Origin: Cupriavidus agavae
Lineage (GTDB): Bacteria; Pseudomonadota; Gammaproteobacteria; Burkholderiales; Burkholderiaceae
DNA length: 64,000 bases
Direction of reading: 5' to 3'
NCBI RefSeq assembly: GCF_004217045.1
Contig: NZ_SGXM01000008.1
Coordinates: 124,001-188,000 of the forward strand
Part shown: in pieces, positions 43,178 through 54,605 of the stretch
Numbering within the stretch: the stretch's first letter is position 1
How the letters are laid out: each line of letters begins with the position of its first letter
Made by a program: the position numbers and the translations under genes
The notes under the pieces: generated by a model
Database searches by the model: none
The model's input: only the letters and a program-made list of their open reading frames with translations
Told to the model about the DNA's origin: nothing

Positions 43178-45508
43178 TCAGGGTTTGCCGAGGAAGAAGT
43201 AGAACGCGTACTGGCCCCCCGAGGCGCGGCCATAGCCGAGGTAGAGCGGCCCGATGGGGCTGTCCACGCCGAGGAACACCGACGCGGACTTGAGCAGTCC
43301 CGTGGGACTGCCGGCCACCAGCGGCGCACCGACCCGGCCCGCTTCGAGCGAGCCGCCCACGTACACCCCGTCGAGGAAGGTGTGATGCACCACCTTGTTG
43401 TAGTAGACCAGCCGCCCGAACTGCACATTGCCGCCGATCAGCTGGCCGGTGTTGAAGCCGGATTGCTGCAGGAAGCCGCCCCACTGGAACAGGTCGTAGT
43501 CGGGCAGGGCCGGCCCGCCCAGGTTGCTGCCGGCCCGCACGCTGGCGCTGAGCGTATGGTTGCCGAACGAGTAGGCGCCCGTGGCGCTGAATTCGCCCTT
43601 CAGATAGGTGTTGGTGGCGCCCATGGCGGCCTGCGACGAGAACACGTTCAGCGTTGCGCCGTAGCCGTAGCGCGGAAAGTTGGTGCTGTCGAGCTGGTCG
43701 ACCAGCAGCCGGGCCGCTATCGCACGCCGTTCGATGCCGCCGTCAGGCACCGGGGGTAGCTGCGCCACGGAGCCGGTGGCCAGCGAAATGTTCTGGTGGC
43801 CGATCACCACCCCGAGCCGCGCCTCGCCGTACTTGGTGAACTGGCTGCCGATATCGAGCGCCAGGTCGGTGCGGCGCAGGTCGTACTCGGCGATCTTGGT
43901 CGTGCCGCTGAAGACGTTCACGGGCCGGCGCTCCAGTTCCACGCGCGGCGCCACGAAGAAGAACTGGCGGGTGTCGAGCGGCTGGTAGAACTCGCTGACC
44001 AGGCTCGATGTCTGTCCCACCTGCACGTCAGTGCGCCACTCGGCGCCCAGTGCATTGATCCAGCTGCGCCGGTAGCTGCCCAGCAGGTTGAAATAGGCAT
44101 TGCCGCGGAAGTCGGAACTCAGGCCCAGCCCGAAGCGCAGGTAGTCGGGGCCGTAGGTCTTCTCCACCGCGCTGACGCCCAGAATGCGCTTGCCCGGCTC
44201 TTCGAGGAAGCGGTAATTGACGTGTTCGAAGTCGCCGGTGCCGAACAGCCGCCGCATGTCGCGGTCGAGCGTGGCCTGGGTGATCGGCTCGCCGGGACGC
44301 GTCTCCATCGTGGCCGCCGCAAAGCCCGGGTTCACGCGCTCCAGCGGTGCGAAGCGGATCTCGTCGACTGGGCGCAGGTCAGGCGGCGGGAGTGCCCGCT
44401 GGGCGGTACGCAACTGGGCGTACTGTTCGGGCGGCAGCGCCAGCGCGGCCAGCCGACTGGCTTCGCGCCGCGCGGCGGCCTCGCCGATCGGTATCGTGCG
44501 CGGCAGGTCGTCGAAATTGCCCGCCGAGAAATCGCCCAGTTCGGGCAGGATCAGGATGTCGGTGGGCCGCAGCATGCCGAGCGACGTCCGCACGTTCTGC
44601 TCGGTCAGGATGTTGAGCATCTGGCCCGTCACGCCAATCAGCGAGGTCAGTTCCTCGCGCTTCATCAGCGGCGTGCCGAGGTTCACGGCGATCACGATAT
44701 CGGCGCCCATCCGGCGTGCCACGTCCACGGGCAGGTTGTCGGTCAGCCCGCCGTCGACGAGCAGCTTGCCCTCGTACTCGGTGGGCGCCACCGCCCCGGG
44801 CACCGACATGCTGGCGCGCATCACGTTGGCCAGCTCGCCCCGGCTGAACACCACGGGCGTTCCCGCCACGAGGTCCGTGGCCACGGCCCGGTACGGAATG
44901 GGCAGCAGGTCGAAGTCGCGATAGCCGGGCGCGTTGGCCAGCTTGCGCAGCACGGTTTCGAGCTGGACGCCCGACACCACGCCCTTGGGCAGCAGCAGGC
45001 CGTCGCGGCGCACGCCGATCTCGGGCGTGACCAGGTTGGTGTGGTCCTCGATCTTGCGGCGGATGGCCAGGTCCTGGCGCGGCGGCCGTTCCTTGAACAG
45101 CACCTCGGTACTGAGCCCGGCGACGAGCTTCTCCATGTCGGCCGTGCTCATGCCCGTGGCGTAGGCGCCGCCCACGAGCGAGCCCATGCTGGTGCCGGCG
45201 ATGCAGTCCACCGGCACGCGCAGTTCCTCCAGCACCTTGAGCACGCCGATATGCGCCGCGCCACGCGCGCCGCCGCCGGAGAGCACCAGGCAGACGCGGG
45301 GCCGGCCCAGTGGCGGCAGCGCCGTGGGGCCCACCGTGCTGGCCGGCGTGGCGGGCGCCAGCACGGGCGGCGCCACCGGTGCGGGGTCCGGCCGCGGCAG
45401 CAACTGGCCGCCGGCTTCGGACGCGAGCGCCGGCTGCGCGCACAGCAGCGCGGACAAAGGGGCCAGCAGTCGGAGGGCCCGGACGAAGAAACGCGGGGCA
45501 GGAACCAT
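43178..45508 (-). CDS. Patatin-like phospholipase autotransporter (type Vd, PlpD-like)
   Basis: A 776-residue outer-membrane protein. Signal peptide to about residue 29 (MVPAPRFF...PALA), a patatin domain (about 70-270) with the oxyanion-hole GGGARG (78-83), nucleophile motif GTSMG (Ser 107) and catalytic DGG (Asp 252), then a POTRA-like segment (EPITQATLDRDMRRLFGTGDFEHVNYRFL) and a C-terminal Omp85-type beta-barrel ending GGQYAFYFFLGKP. This order defines the type Vd secretion family of Pseudomonas PlpD. It probably presents or releases the lipase domain at the cell surface. Confidence 0.9.
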   Translation of the reverse strand: MVPAPRFFVRALRLLAPLSALLCAQPALASEAGGQLLPRPDPAPVAPPVLAPATPASTVGPTALPPLGRPRVCLVLSGGGARGAAHIGVLKVLEELRVPVDCIAGTSMGSLVGGAYATGMSTADMEKLVAGLSTEVLFKERPPRQDLAIRRKIEDHTNLVTPEIGVRRDGLLLPKGVVSGVQLETVLRKLANAPGYRDFDLLPIPYRAVATDLVAGTPVVFSRGELANVMRASMSVPGAVAPTEYEGKLLVDGGLTDNLPVDVARRMGADIVIAVNLGTPLMKREELTSLIGVTGQMLNILTEQNVRTSLGMLRPTDILILPELGDFSAGNFDDLPRTIPIGEAAARREASRLAALALPPEQYAQLRTAQRALPPPDLRPVDEIRFAPLERVNPGFAAATMETRPGEPITQATLDRDMRRLFGTGDFEHVNYRFLEEPGKRILGVSAVEKTYGPDYLRFGLGLSSDFRGNAYFNLLGSYRRSWINALGAEWRTDVQVGQTSSLVSEFYQPLDTRQFFFVAPRVELERRPVNVFSGTTKIAEYDLRRTDLALDIGSQFTKYGEARLGVVIGHQNISLATGSVAQLPPVPDGGIERRAIAARLLVDQLDSTNFPRYGYGATLNVFSSQAAMGATNTYLKGEFSATGAYSFGNHTLSASVRAGSNLGGPALPDYDLFQWGGFLQQSGFNTGQLIGGNVQFGRLVYYNKVVHHTFLDGVYVGGSLEAGRVGAPLVAGSPTGLLKSASVFLGVDSPIGPLYLGYGRASGGQYAFYFFLGKP

Positions 45509-45723
45509 GGGTCGGGGACCGTGCCGGGAATCGGCTCCGCGCAACACTAGCAGCAGCGCCGCGCCGCGCGCCGTGCAGTCGAAACAATTCAACATGGGCG
45601 CGGATTCGTGCATAACGGCGTTCGCAGAGATTGATGCGGCGCAGCCCGGCGCCGTGACGGTGCGAACCGCACCGGCGTGGCCGACTTATACTGGCGCGGT
45701 TCCCGCTTCCCTGCTGCCGTGCC

Positions 45724-45921
45724 GTGTCCGCCGACGATTCCTTCCCGCTTCCCGAAGACCCCAAGCCGCTGCCGCCGGACCGTCCCGGCGACAACGAGTG
45801 CTGCCAGAGCGGCTGCGACCCCTGCGTGTTCGATTTCTACAACGACGAGATGGAGCGCTACCGGCAGGAGTTGCGGGCGTGGGAAGCGCGGCAGGCTGGC
45901 CGCGTGAAGGTCGATCCGTGA
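45724..45921 (+). CDS. Oxidoreductase-like (PF09791-type) small protein
   Basis: A 65-residue protein starting GTG at 45724. The motif PPDRPGDNECCQSGCDPCVFDFYNDEMERYRQELRAW has the CCxSGCxxCVxD pattern of the oxidoreductase-like N-terminal domain family. The four cysteines suggest metal binding. It ends in GTGA, coupling it to the sirtuin gene. No function is established for stand-alone bacterial members. Confidence 0.85.
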   Translation: MSADDSFPLPEDPKPLPPDRPGDNECCQSGCDPCVFDFYNDEMERYRQELRAWEARQAGRVKVDP

Positions 45922-46793
45922 GCGATACCGGGCCGGGCGCACCGGGCGCGCGGGACGAGCGGCTGGCGGATTTCGTTGCCCGGCACCCGCGCCTGTTCGT
46001 GCTGACCGGCGCCGGCATCAGCACCGATTCCGGCATCCCCGGCTACCGCGACGAGCACGGCCGCTGGCAGCGCTCCGCGCCCATGACGATCAGCCGGTTC
46101 ATGAGCGGGCATGCCGAGCGGCAGCGCTACTGGGCGCGCAGCATGGTGGGCTGGCCCGTGGCCGCCGCGGCCCGGCCGAATGTCAGCCATCGCGTGGTGG
46201 CCCGGCTCGGAGACGCCGGCCGCATCGCCGGGCTGGTCACGCAGAATGTGGATGGCCTGCACCAGCGTGCCGGCAGCCGCGCGGTGATCGAGCTGCACGG
46301 CAGCATCGGCGAGGTGGTTTGCCTCTCATGCGCTACGCACTATCCGCGCGCCGAGGTGCAGCGCCGGCTCTGGCAACACAACCCCGACTTCCGCGACATC
46401 AGCGCGCTGCCCGCCGCCGATGGCGACGCCCACCTCGAATCGCCGCTGTTCGACAACTTCGCCGTGCCGGTCTGCGAGCGCTGCGAGGGCGTGCTCAAAC
46501 CCGATGTGGTGTTTTTCGGCGAGTCGGTGCCGCGCGAGCGCGTGGCGGCCGGGCGGGCGGCGCTGGAGTCCGCCGACGCGATGCTCGTCATCGGCTCGTC
46601 GCTGACCGTGTTCTCGGGCTACCGCTTCTGCCTGTGGGCCAGCGAACGCGGGCTGCCGCTGGCGGCGCTGAACCTCGGCACCACGCGCGCCGACGCGCTG
46701 CTGGACCTGAAAGTGTCCGCGCCCATCGGGCCGGCGCTGGCCGCCGTGGCCGATGCGCTCGGGCTGGGCGACGGCGGGGCTACTTCAGGTTGA
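45918..46793 (+). CDS. Sirtuin-type NAD-dependent protein deacylase
   Basis: A 291-residue protein. NAD site [15 protein letters not shown] (31-45), [12 protein letters not shown], catalytic His 127 in ELHG, and the zinc cysteines C135-LS-C138 and C186-ER-C189. The start GTG at 45918 overlaps the previous stop. The C-terminal [11 protein letters not shown] and [16 protein letters not shown] belong to the family. Length exceeds CobB; this resembles the class common in Burkholderiaceae. It ends with a 14-base overlap of the convergent DUF1439 gene. Confidence 0.94.
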   Translation: MSDTGPGAPGARDERLADFVARHPRLFVLTGAGISTDSGIPGYRDEHGRWQRSAPMTISRFMSGHAERQRYWARSMVGWPVAAAARPNVSHRVVARLGDAGRIAGLVTQNVDGLHQRAGSRAVIELHGSIGEVVCLSCATHYPRAEVQRRLWQHNPDFRDISALPAADGDAHLESPLFDNFAVPVCERCEGVLKPDVVFFGESVPRERVAAGRAALESADAMLVIGSSLTVFSGYRFCLWASERGLPLAALNLGTTRADALLDLKVSAPIGPALAAVADALGLGDGGATSG

Positions 46794-47343
46794 GCTGGAC
46801 GCGCACTTCCTCGGGCGCCACGGTGATGGCGCCGGGCTCCACTTCCTTGCCGTTGAAGCGCAGTTCCTCGGGCTTGAACGTATAGAGTGGGTAATCCTTG
46901 AGCAACTGCTCGGCCACCACGGCGCCGATGGCGTTGAGCTGCTGGCCGTACTGGGCCATGCCCTGCACCTGCACATCCTGCACCGTGGGTTTGTCGAGCA
47001 GCACGGCGCGCTGGGTGGCGTCGTAGCGCACGCCGCTGTTCAGCGACATCGTGCCGTTGACAGGCGGCGTGGGGATGACCGTGTTGGTCATCACGGCATC
47101 CATCTGCGTGGTGATGCGGTTGCCGGCCTCGTCGAGCACCAGGCGTGGGCGCGAGAGCTTCACGCTGACCAGTTCGCCATAGCGCAGCGTGGTCGGGAAT
47201 TTCTTCTCCACGGCGCTCTGCAGTTCGGCCTTGCTGAATGTGTATTCGCCGGTCCAGACGTTGTAGCCGGCGTGGGCGGTCCCGGCGAATGCGGCGAATG
47301 CGGCGGCTGCGGCCAGGCGGAAGGCGGACGGGGTCGAAAACAT
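46780..47343 (-). CDS. DUF1439-family exported protein
   Basis: A 187-residue protein with a Sec signal (cleavage after TAHA, about 25). The mature part starts YNVWTGEYTFSKAELQSAVEKKFP and shows SVKLSRPRLVLDEAGNRI, LNSGVRYDATQRAVLLDKPTVQDVQVQGMA and YPLYTFKPEELRFNGKEVEPGAI, the DUF1439 layout, related to E. coli YceB. These are thought to be lipid-binding (BPI-like) folds; no lipobox is present here, so it is probably periplasmic. A longer frame upstream is rejected. Confidence 0.85.
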   Translation of the reverse strand: MFSTPSAFRLAAAAAFAAFAGTAHAGYNVWTGEYTFSKAELQSAVEKKFPTTLRYGELVSVKLSRPRLVLDEAGNRITTQMDAVMTNTVIPTPPVNGTMSLNSGVRYDATQRAVLLDKPTVQDVQVQGMAQYGQQLNAIGAVVAEQLLKDYPLYTFKPEELRFNGKEVEPGAITVAPEEVRVQLNLK

Positions 47344-47442
47344 GGCGCTCCGGGGCGGATGATCGATTCCGGTGTGACTGGCGCCCGATGGCGATCGTTC
47401 CGGGATGTGACGCGTGAAGCGCAAGGGGCTGCGCAGTACGGA

Positions 47443-47646
47443 TCAGTAGTGCGGCGGGATTTCGTGCTGCGGCCCGGCTTCGGCGGCGGTCGAGGCGCTG
47501 TTGCGCACCTGCTGGTAGAGCGCGCGGAACTGGGCCTGCAGCAGGTCAAGTTGTTGCTGCTGGCGCGCCACGGTCAGGTTCAGGGTGTCGATCAGGTCCT
47601 CCTGGAAGGCGACCTTGATTTCGAGATCGGTCAGGCGGGATTCCAT
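47443..47646 (-). CDS. slyX: SlyX family protein
   Basis: A 67-residue coiled-coil protein: MESRLTDLEIKVAFQEDLIDTLNLTVARQQQQLDLLQAQFRALYQQV followed by a short tail ending IPPHY. Both the LEIKVAFQEDLIDTLN core and the terminal PPHY are family hallmarks. The start at 47646 follows CCGGAGAAA. Role unknown. Confidence 0.93.
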   Translation of the reverse strand: MESRLTDLEIKVAFQEDLIDTLNLTVARQQQQLDLLQAQFRALYQQVRNSASTAAEAGPQHEIPPHY

Positions 47647-47717
47647 CAGCGTTTCTCCGGTTGGCCGCGCATTGTACGGGATGCGGTCAGCCGGAGAGCG
47701 GGCGGGGCGTGCGTGGC

Positions 47718-49660
<1,943 letters not shown>

Positions 49661-49682
49661 GCCGCACCAGCCTGACGCAGGC

Positions 49683-49717
49683 AAAAGCCGGCACGAGCGA
49701 TCGTGCCGGCTTTTTTT
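49683..49717 (+). terminator. Intrinsic terminator of argG
   Basis: AGCCGGCACGA and TCGTGCCGGCT pair around GCGA and end in a run of seven T (49711-49717). Confidence 0.95.
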
Positions 49718-49800
49718 CGTGCTGGCGGCTCCCGGTAAGCGCCGCCAGCACGGTGCGCCGCATCGCGGCACAATGCAGGCTCAGCCAAACGGGGATGACC

Positions 49801-50826
49801 ATGCCTGACTTCGCCATGCAGTACCGCCGCCTCGGCGCCAGCAACCTGAAGGTATCCGCCCTGTGCCTGGGCACGATGATGTTCGGCGACCAGACCGACG
49901 ACGCCGAAGCCGGCCGCATCGTGGACAGCGCGCGGGCGCACGGCGTCAACTTCATCGACACCGCCGACGTCTACACCAAGGGCGCGTCGGAGGAAATGGT
50001 GGGCCGTCTGCTCAAGGGCGACCGCGCCGACTGGGTGCTGGCCACCAAGCTCGGCAACGTCATGGGCCCCGGCCCGAACCAGCAGCACTACTCGCGCCCG
50101 TGGATCATGCGCGAGGTGGAAGCCAGCCTGCGCCGGCTGGCCACCGACTATGTCGACATCCTGTATCTGCACCGCGACTTCGCCGGCGCCAACCTGGAGG
50201 AACCGGTGCGGGCAATGGGCGACCTGATCCGCGCCGGCAAGATCCGCTACTGGGCGGTGTCGAACTTCCGGGGCTGGCGCATCGCCGAGATCGCCGCGCT
50301 GTGCGACCGCCTGGGCGTGCCGCGCCCCGTGGCCTGCCAGCCGTACTACAACCTGCTGAACCGGATGCCCGAGGTGGAAATCCTGCCGGCCTGCCAGCAT
50401 TTCGGCCTGGGCGTGGTGCCCTACAGCCCGATCGCGCGCGGCGTGCTGACCGGCAAGTACCTGCCCGGCCAGGCGCCGGCCGAGGGCACGCGTGCGGGCC
50501 GCGCCGACCGCCGCATGATGGAAACCGAGTTCCGCGAGGAGTCGCTGGTCATCGCCCAGACCCTGAAGGCGCATGCCGAGGCGCGCGGGCTCAGCGCCGG
50601 GCAGTTCGCCACGGCCTGGGTGCTGGCCAATCCGATCATCAGCTCGGTGATCGCCGGGCCGCGCACGCTGGCCCAGTTCGAGGACTATTTTGGTGCGGTG
50701 GGGGCGGTGCTTTCCGCGCAGGAGGAAGCCATGGTCGACGATCTGGTGCCGCGCGGCCACGCCTCCACCCACGGCTACAGCGACCCGAGCTATCCGTTCG
50801 GCGGCCGGCCCGTGGACGGGGCCTGA
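49801..50826 (+). CDS. Aldo/keto reductase
   Basis: A 341-residue NADPH-dependent reductase. The start 49801 has GGGG seven bases upstream; 49795 is possible. Catalytic tetrad signatures: GVNFIDTADVYTKGASEEMVGRLL (Asp and Tyr), VLATKLG (Lys) and YLHRDF (His). The C-terminal part PYSPIARGVLTGKYLPGQ, FRE and SSVIAGPRTLAQFEDYFGA are of the YajO/AKR11-12-like branch. Substrate not predictable. Gap to the next gene is 262 bases. Confidence 0.92.
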   Translation: MPDFAMQYRRLGASNLKVSALCLGTMMFGDQTDDAEAGRIVDSARAHGVNFIDTADVYTKGASEEMVGRLLKGDRADWVLATKLGNVMGPGPNQQHYSRPWIMREVEASLRRLATDYVDILYLHRDFAGANLEEPVRAMGDLIRAGKIRYWAVSNFRGWRIAEIAALCDRLGVPRPVACQPYYNLLNRMPEVEILPACQHFGLGVVPYSPIARGVLTGKYLPGQAPAEGTRAGRADRRMMETEFREESLVIAQTLKAHAEARGLSAGQFATAWVLANPIISSVIAGPRTLAQFEDYFGAVGAVLSAQEEAMVDDLVPRGHASTHGYSDPSYPFGGRPVDGA

Positions 50827-51088
50827 CCGGCGCGTAAGGATGACAATCCGGCGCGCCGCTTACACACCGTCCTGACACCGCGGTGTGACGCCCGGTCGGC
50901 CTTGCCGGGCCGCTGTTGCGCGGATGCTCACACACGGCGTTTGAATGCGTGTGCCAGCCAACTTCCATGCTCCATTCCGCAGCCGATACGCGTAATATAA
51001 AAACACGCGGCGGCTGCCGGATGGCGGCTTCCGGACCTGGGCTAGGAGCCGGCGACGCCTGCCGAAACGGCGGGGCCGGCGCAACCGG

Positions 51089-54000
51089 ATGCGAAACGTG
51101 TCTCGTCGTGGCTGGATTCTCGCTGGGGTGGCAGTCGCCGTATGCGGTGGCGCCTATGTCGTCGTGAGCCTCGTCGCGAGCGAGGCGCGTACGTCCCAAT
51201 GGCAGGCGCGCTACATGAGCCGGCTCGGCAAGGCGCTGACCTACGAAGTCCAGCCCGGCGCCAGCGACAGCATCCGCTATCCCCACTCTGGTCCCTATGA
51301 CCTGCGGCTCGGCTACGAGCGGCTGGGCGAATTCGGCGAGCGCCTGCTGCGGGAGGGCTACATCACGGTGGCGCAGTCGCGCATGTCGCCCGACATGGTC
51401 CGGTTGATGGAACAAGGCATCTTCCCGCCCTACCGCGAGAAAAACCAGGCCGGCCTGCTGGTGCGCGACTGCAACGCGCTGACGTTGTCGCACGAGCGCT
51501 ACCCGCAGCGCCAGTATGACGACTTCGAAGCCGTTCCCAAGGTGCTGATTGCCTCGCTGCTGTTCGTCGAGAACCAGAACCTGCTCAACCCCGAATACCC
51601 GATGATGAACCCGGCGCTCGACTGGCGCCGGCTGTCGCGCGCCGTGCTCGACCAGGGTATCCGGCTGGCGGACCGCAACCACGCCACGCCCGGCGGCAGC
51701 ACGCTGGCCACGCAGATCGAGAAATACCGCCACTCGCCCGAGGGCAAGACCCAGTCGATCCCGGACAAGCTGCGGCAGATGACCTCCGCTTCACTGCGTG
51801 CCTACCGCGACGGGCCCGACACGCAGCGCGCGCGCGAGAACATCGTGGTGGACTACCTGAACACGGTGCCGATGTCGGCGCGCGCCGGCCATGGCGAGAT
51901 CGACGGCATCGGCGACGCGCTCTACGTCTGGTACGGCGAGGACTTCGCCGAGGTCAACGGGCTGCTGCGCGGCATGGACCCGCGCAACCCCACGCCGCGC
52001 CAGGCGCAGGCGTACAAGCGCGCGCTGTCGCTGATCATCTCGCAGCGGCGCCCGTCGTACCACCTGCGGCGCGACGACACCAACCTCGACGCGCTGACCG
52101 GCAGCTACCTGCGCCTGCTGGCCGCCAACAACACGATCACGCCGGAGCTGCGCGACGCCGCGCTGGCGCAGTCGCTGGACAAGGCGCCGCCGCCGCAGCG
52201 CCCCCAGCCGGCGCCGTGGGTGACACGCAAGGCGGTCAACCAGGTGCGCAACGACGTCTCGCGGATGCTGCATGTGGACAGCCGCTACGATCTGGACCGG
52301 CTGGACCTGACCGTCGACAGCACGATCAACCGCGAGGCCCAGCGGCTGGTGACCGAGACGCTGCAGCGCATCCGCAACAAGGACGACGCGCGCCAGATGG
52401 GCCTGTACGGCAAGAACCTGCTGCGCGACGGCGACGACCCGTCGCGGCTCGTGGCCAGCTTCACGCTGTTCGAGCGCGTGGGCAACGCCAGCGTGGTGCG
52501 GGTGCAGGCCGACAATGTCGACCAGCCGTTCGACATGAACAGCGGCGCGCGGATCAACCTGGGCTCCACGGCCAAGCTGCGCACGCTGGTGACGTACCTG
52601 GAGGTGGTCAACGAGATCTATGACCGCCACAAGGACCTGAGCCGGGCCGAACTGACCGCGCTGCAGGTGCCGCGCCAGGACGCTCTGACACGCTGGACCG
52701 TCGACTACCTGATCAAGGCGAAGACGCCGGCCGAGCGCCAGCGCCAGGCCGTGCTCGACGCCGCCATGGAGCGCAAGTACTCGGGCAATGCCGGCGAGGC
52801 GTTCTTCACCGGCGGCGGCATGCAGGCGTTCACGAACTTCGAGAAATGGGAGGGCGAGCGCCAGATGACGGTGCGCGTGGCGTTCCAGCACTCGGTGAAC
52901 CTGGTTTTCATCCGCATGATGCGCGACATCGTGCGCTACGAGGTCTGGCAGGCGCATCCGGACGCCGCGACGATCTTCGAGGACCGCGCCGAGCCGCGCC
53001 GGCGCGGCTACCTGGTGCAGTTCGCCGACGAGGAAGGCTCGGCCTTCATGACCACGTTCTGGCAGCGCTACCGGGGCAAGAGCGACGACGAGCGCCTCAA
53101 GGCGCTGCTTGACCGCGTGAAGCTGCCCACGGCGCGGCTGGCGGCGGTGCGGCTCTCCGTCACGCTGCTGAGCGCCCGGCCCGAAACCGATTTCGACACC
53201 TTCGCCCGCACGCTGCGCGCCCGCATGCCGAAGCAGATGCCGAAGCTGTCCGACGACGATCTGCAGAAGCTGTTCGTCAAGTACGGGCACGACAAGTTCA
53301 GCCTCAACGACCGGGGTTACCTGTCGCGCATCCATCCGCTGGAACTGTGGATGGTGGAGTACCTCGGCAAGCATCCGGACGCCACGCTCAAGGACATCCT
53401 GCAGGCCAGCGAGCCCGACCGCCAGACCGTCTACGCATGGCTGTTCAAGACACGCAGCAAGCTGGGGCAGGACGCGCGCATCCGCACGCTGCTGGAGCGC
53501 GAGGCGTTCGGCAAGATCGCGGTGCGCTGGCAGCGGCTGGGCTACCCGTTCGATTCGCTGACGCCGTCGTACGCCACGGCGGTGGGAGCCTCGGGCGACC
53601 GCCCGGCGGCGCTGGCAGAACTGGCCGGCATCATCCTCGGCCACGGCGTGGATGCCCAGCCGTCAGCCGTGCGCACGCTGGCGTTTGCCGCCAACACGCC
53701 GTACGCCACCACCTACGGCCTGCATCCGCAGCCCGGCAAGCCGCTGATCGCGCCCGAGATTGCCGGGCTGGCGCGGCGTTCGATGCTCGATGTGGTCCAG
53801 GCCGGCACGGCCAAGTCGATCAACGGCCTGTTCGTGCCCGTGAACCGCAAGGGCCAGGCGCAGGGCGTGCCGCTGCTGGTGGGCGGCAAGACCGGCACGG
53901 GCGACCAGCGCTACCAGACCTATGGCTCGGGCGGACGCGTGATCTCGTCGCGTGCGGTGAACCGCTCGGCAACGTTCGTGTTCCTGATTGGCGAAAGGTA

Positions 54001-54253
54001 TTTCGGCACCGTCACGGTGCATGTGAAGGAGCCGTACGCGGCGCGCTACGTGTTCACGAGCGCGATCGCCGTACGGGTGCTGCGCGCCCTGGCGCCGCAG
54101 ATCACGGCCATGGCCGCGCCGGGCACCGACGCCACGCTGCTGCGCTGCCGCGACACCGCCGCGCCGGCGCTGACGGCGTTCAGCCCGCCGCCCGGCGCCG
54201 CCGCCGCCGCCGCCGCGTCAGCGCTTGCGCCGGACCGCGTCGTAGATGAATAG
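51089..54253 (+). CDS. Bifunctional penicillin-binding protein (glycosyltransferase 51 and transpeptidase), atypical
   Basis: A 1054-residue inner-membrane protein with one N-terminal anchor (about 8-30). The glycosyltransferase domain shows VPKVLIASLLFVENQNLL (catalytic Glu in FVEN) and ATPGGSTLATQIEKYRH. The transpeptidase triad is S493-TAK496, S602-VN604 and K934-TGT. The separation of SxN and KTG, about 330 residues, is far larger than usual, and includes a charged helical insert. The Pro/Ala-rich tail ends near 1054. It makes peptidoglycan but is divergent from canonical PBP1a/1b. It overlaps the 3-prime end of the convergent gene at 54218. Confidence 0.85.
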   Translation: MRNVSRRGWILAGVAVAVCGGAYVVVSLVASEARTSQWQARYMSRLGKALTYEVQPGASDSIRYPHSGPYDLRLGYERLGEFGERLLREGYITVAQSRMSPDMVRLMEQGIFPPYREKNQAGLLVRDCNALTLSHERYPQRQYDDFEAVPKVLIASLLFVENQNLLNPEYPMMNPALDWRRLSRAVLDQGIRLADRNHATPGGSTLATQIEKYRHSPEGKTQSIPDKLRQMTSASLRAYRDGPDTQRARENIVVDYLNTVPMSARAGHGEIDGIGDALYVWYGEDFAEVNGLLRGMDPRNPTPRQAQAYKRALSLIISQRRPSYHLRRDDTNLDALTGSYLRLLAANNTITPELRDAALAQSLDKAPPPQRPQPAPWVTRKAVNQVRNDVSRMLHVDSRYDLDRLDLTVDSTINREAQRLVTETLQRIRNKDDARQMGLYGKNLLRDGDDPSRLVASFTLFERVGNASVVRVQADNVDQPFDMNSGARINLGSTAKLRTLVTYLEVVNEIYDRHKDLSRAELTALQVPRQDALTRWTVDYLIKAKTPAERQRQAVLDAAMERKYSGNAGEAFFTGGGMQAFTNFEKWEGERQMTVRVAFQHSVNLVFIRMMRDIVRYEVWQAHPDAATIFEDRAEPRRRGYLVQFADEEGSAFMTTFWQRYRGKSDDERLKALLDRVKLPTARLAAVRLSVTLLSARPETDFDTFARTLRARMPKQMPKLSDDDLQKLFVKYGHDKFSLNDRGYLSRIHPLELWMVEYLGKHPDATLKDILQASEPDRQTVYAWLFKTRSKLGQDARIRTLLEREAFGKIAVRWQRLGYPFDSLTPSYATAVGASGDRPAALAELAGIILGHGVDAQPSAVRTLAFAANTPYATTYGLHPQPGKPLIAPEIAGLARRSMLDVVQAGTAKSINGLFVPVNRKGQAQGVPLLVGGKTGTGDQRYQTYGSGGRVISSRAVNRSATFVFLIGERYFGTVTVHVKEPYAARYVFTSAIAVRVLRALAPQITAMAAPGTDATLLRCRDTAAPALTAFSPPPGAAAAAAASALAPDRVVDE

Positions 54254-54469
54254 CAGCACCAGCGCGCCGATGATCGACGCAATCCAGCCCACCGCCTCGC
54301 CCGGCTCGTAGAACCCCATCGCGCGGCCCACGTAGCCGGCCGCCAGCGCGCCGAGCACGCCCAGGATGATGGTCATGATCCAGCCCATCTTGTCGTCGCC
54401 GGGCTTGATCGCCCTTGCGACCAGGCCGACGATCAGCCCAACGAATACCGTGCCGAGAAATGCCATCAT
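54218..54469 (-). CDS. GlsB/YeaQ/YmgE-family small membrane protein
   Basis: An 83-residue protein with three membrane segments: MAFLGTVFVGLIVGLVARAI, KMGWIMTIILGVLGALAAGYVG and AVGWIASIIGALVLLFIY. KPGDDKMGW after the first segment is the family signature (transglycosylase-associated protein). The start at 54469 follows AAGGAG. Its last 36 bases overlap the 3-prime end of the convergent PBP gene. Stress-related role in related bacteria. Confidence 0.9.
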   Translation of the reverse strand: MMAFLGTVFVGLIVGLVARAIKPGDDKMGWIMTIILGVLGALAAGYVGRAMGFYEPGEAVGWIASIIGALVLLFIYDAVRRKR

Positions 54470-54550
54470 GGTGCGCTCCTTGCAGGCGGTGACAGGACAT
54501 TGCGATACGACGGCACCCATCATGCCATGCCGGGCGGCCGGCCATCTGTC

Positions 54551-54582
54551 GGCGGCGATCTGAAAATTTTCAAATCGCCGCC
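54551..54582. terminator. Strong hairpin between the GlsB-type gene and fusA
   Basis: GGCGGCGAT and ATCGCCGCC flank a self-complementary A/T core (TGAAAATTTTCA), 24 bases beyond the fusA stop. It lacks a T-run but could end or protect the fusA transcript. Confidence 0.55.
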
Positions 54583-54605
54583 GGACCGCGCCGCCCGGGC
54601 ATGGA

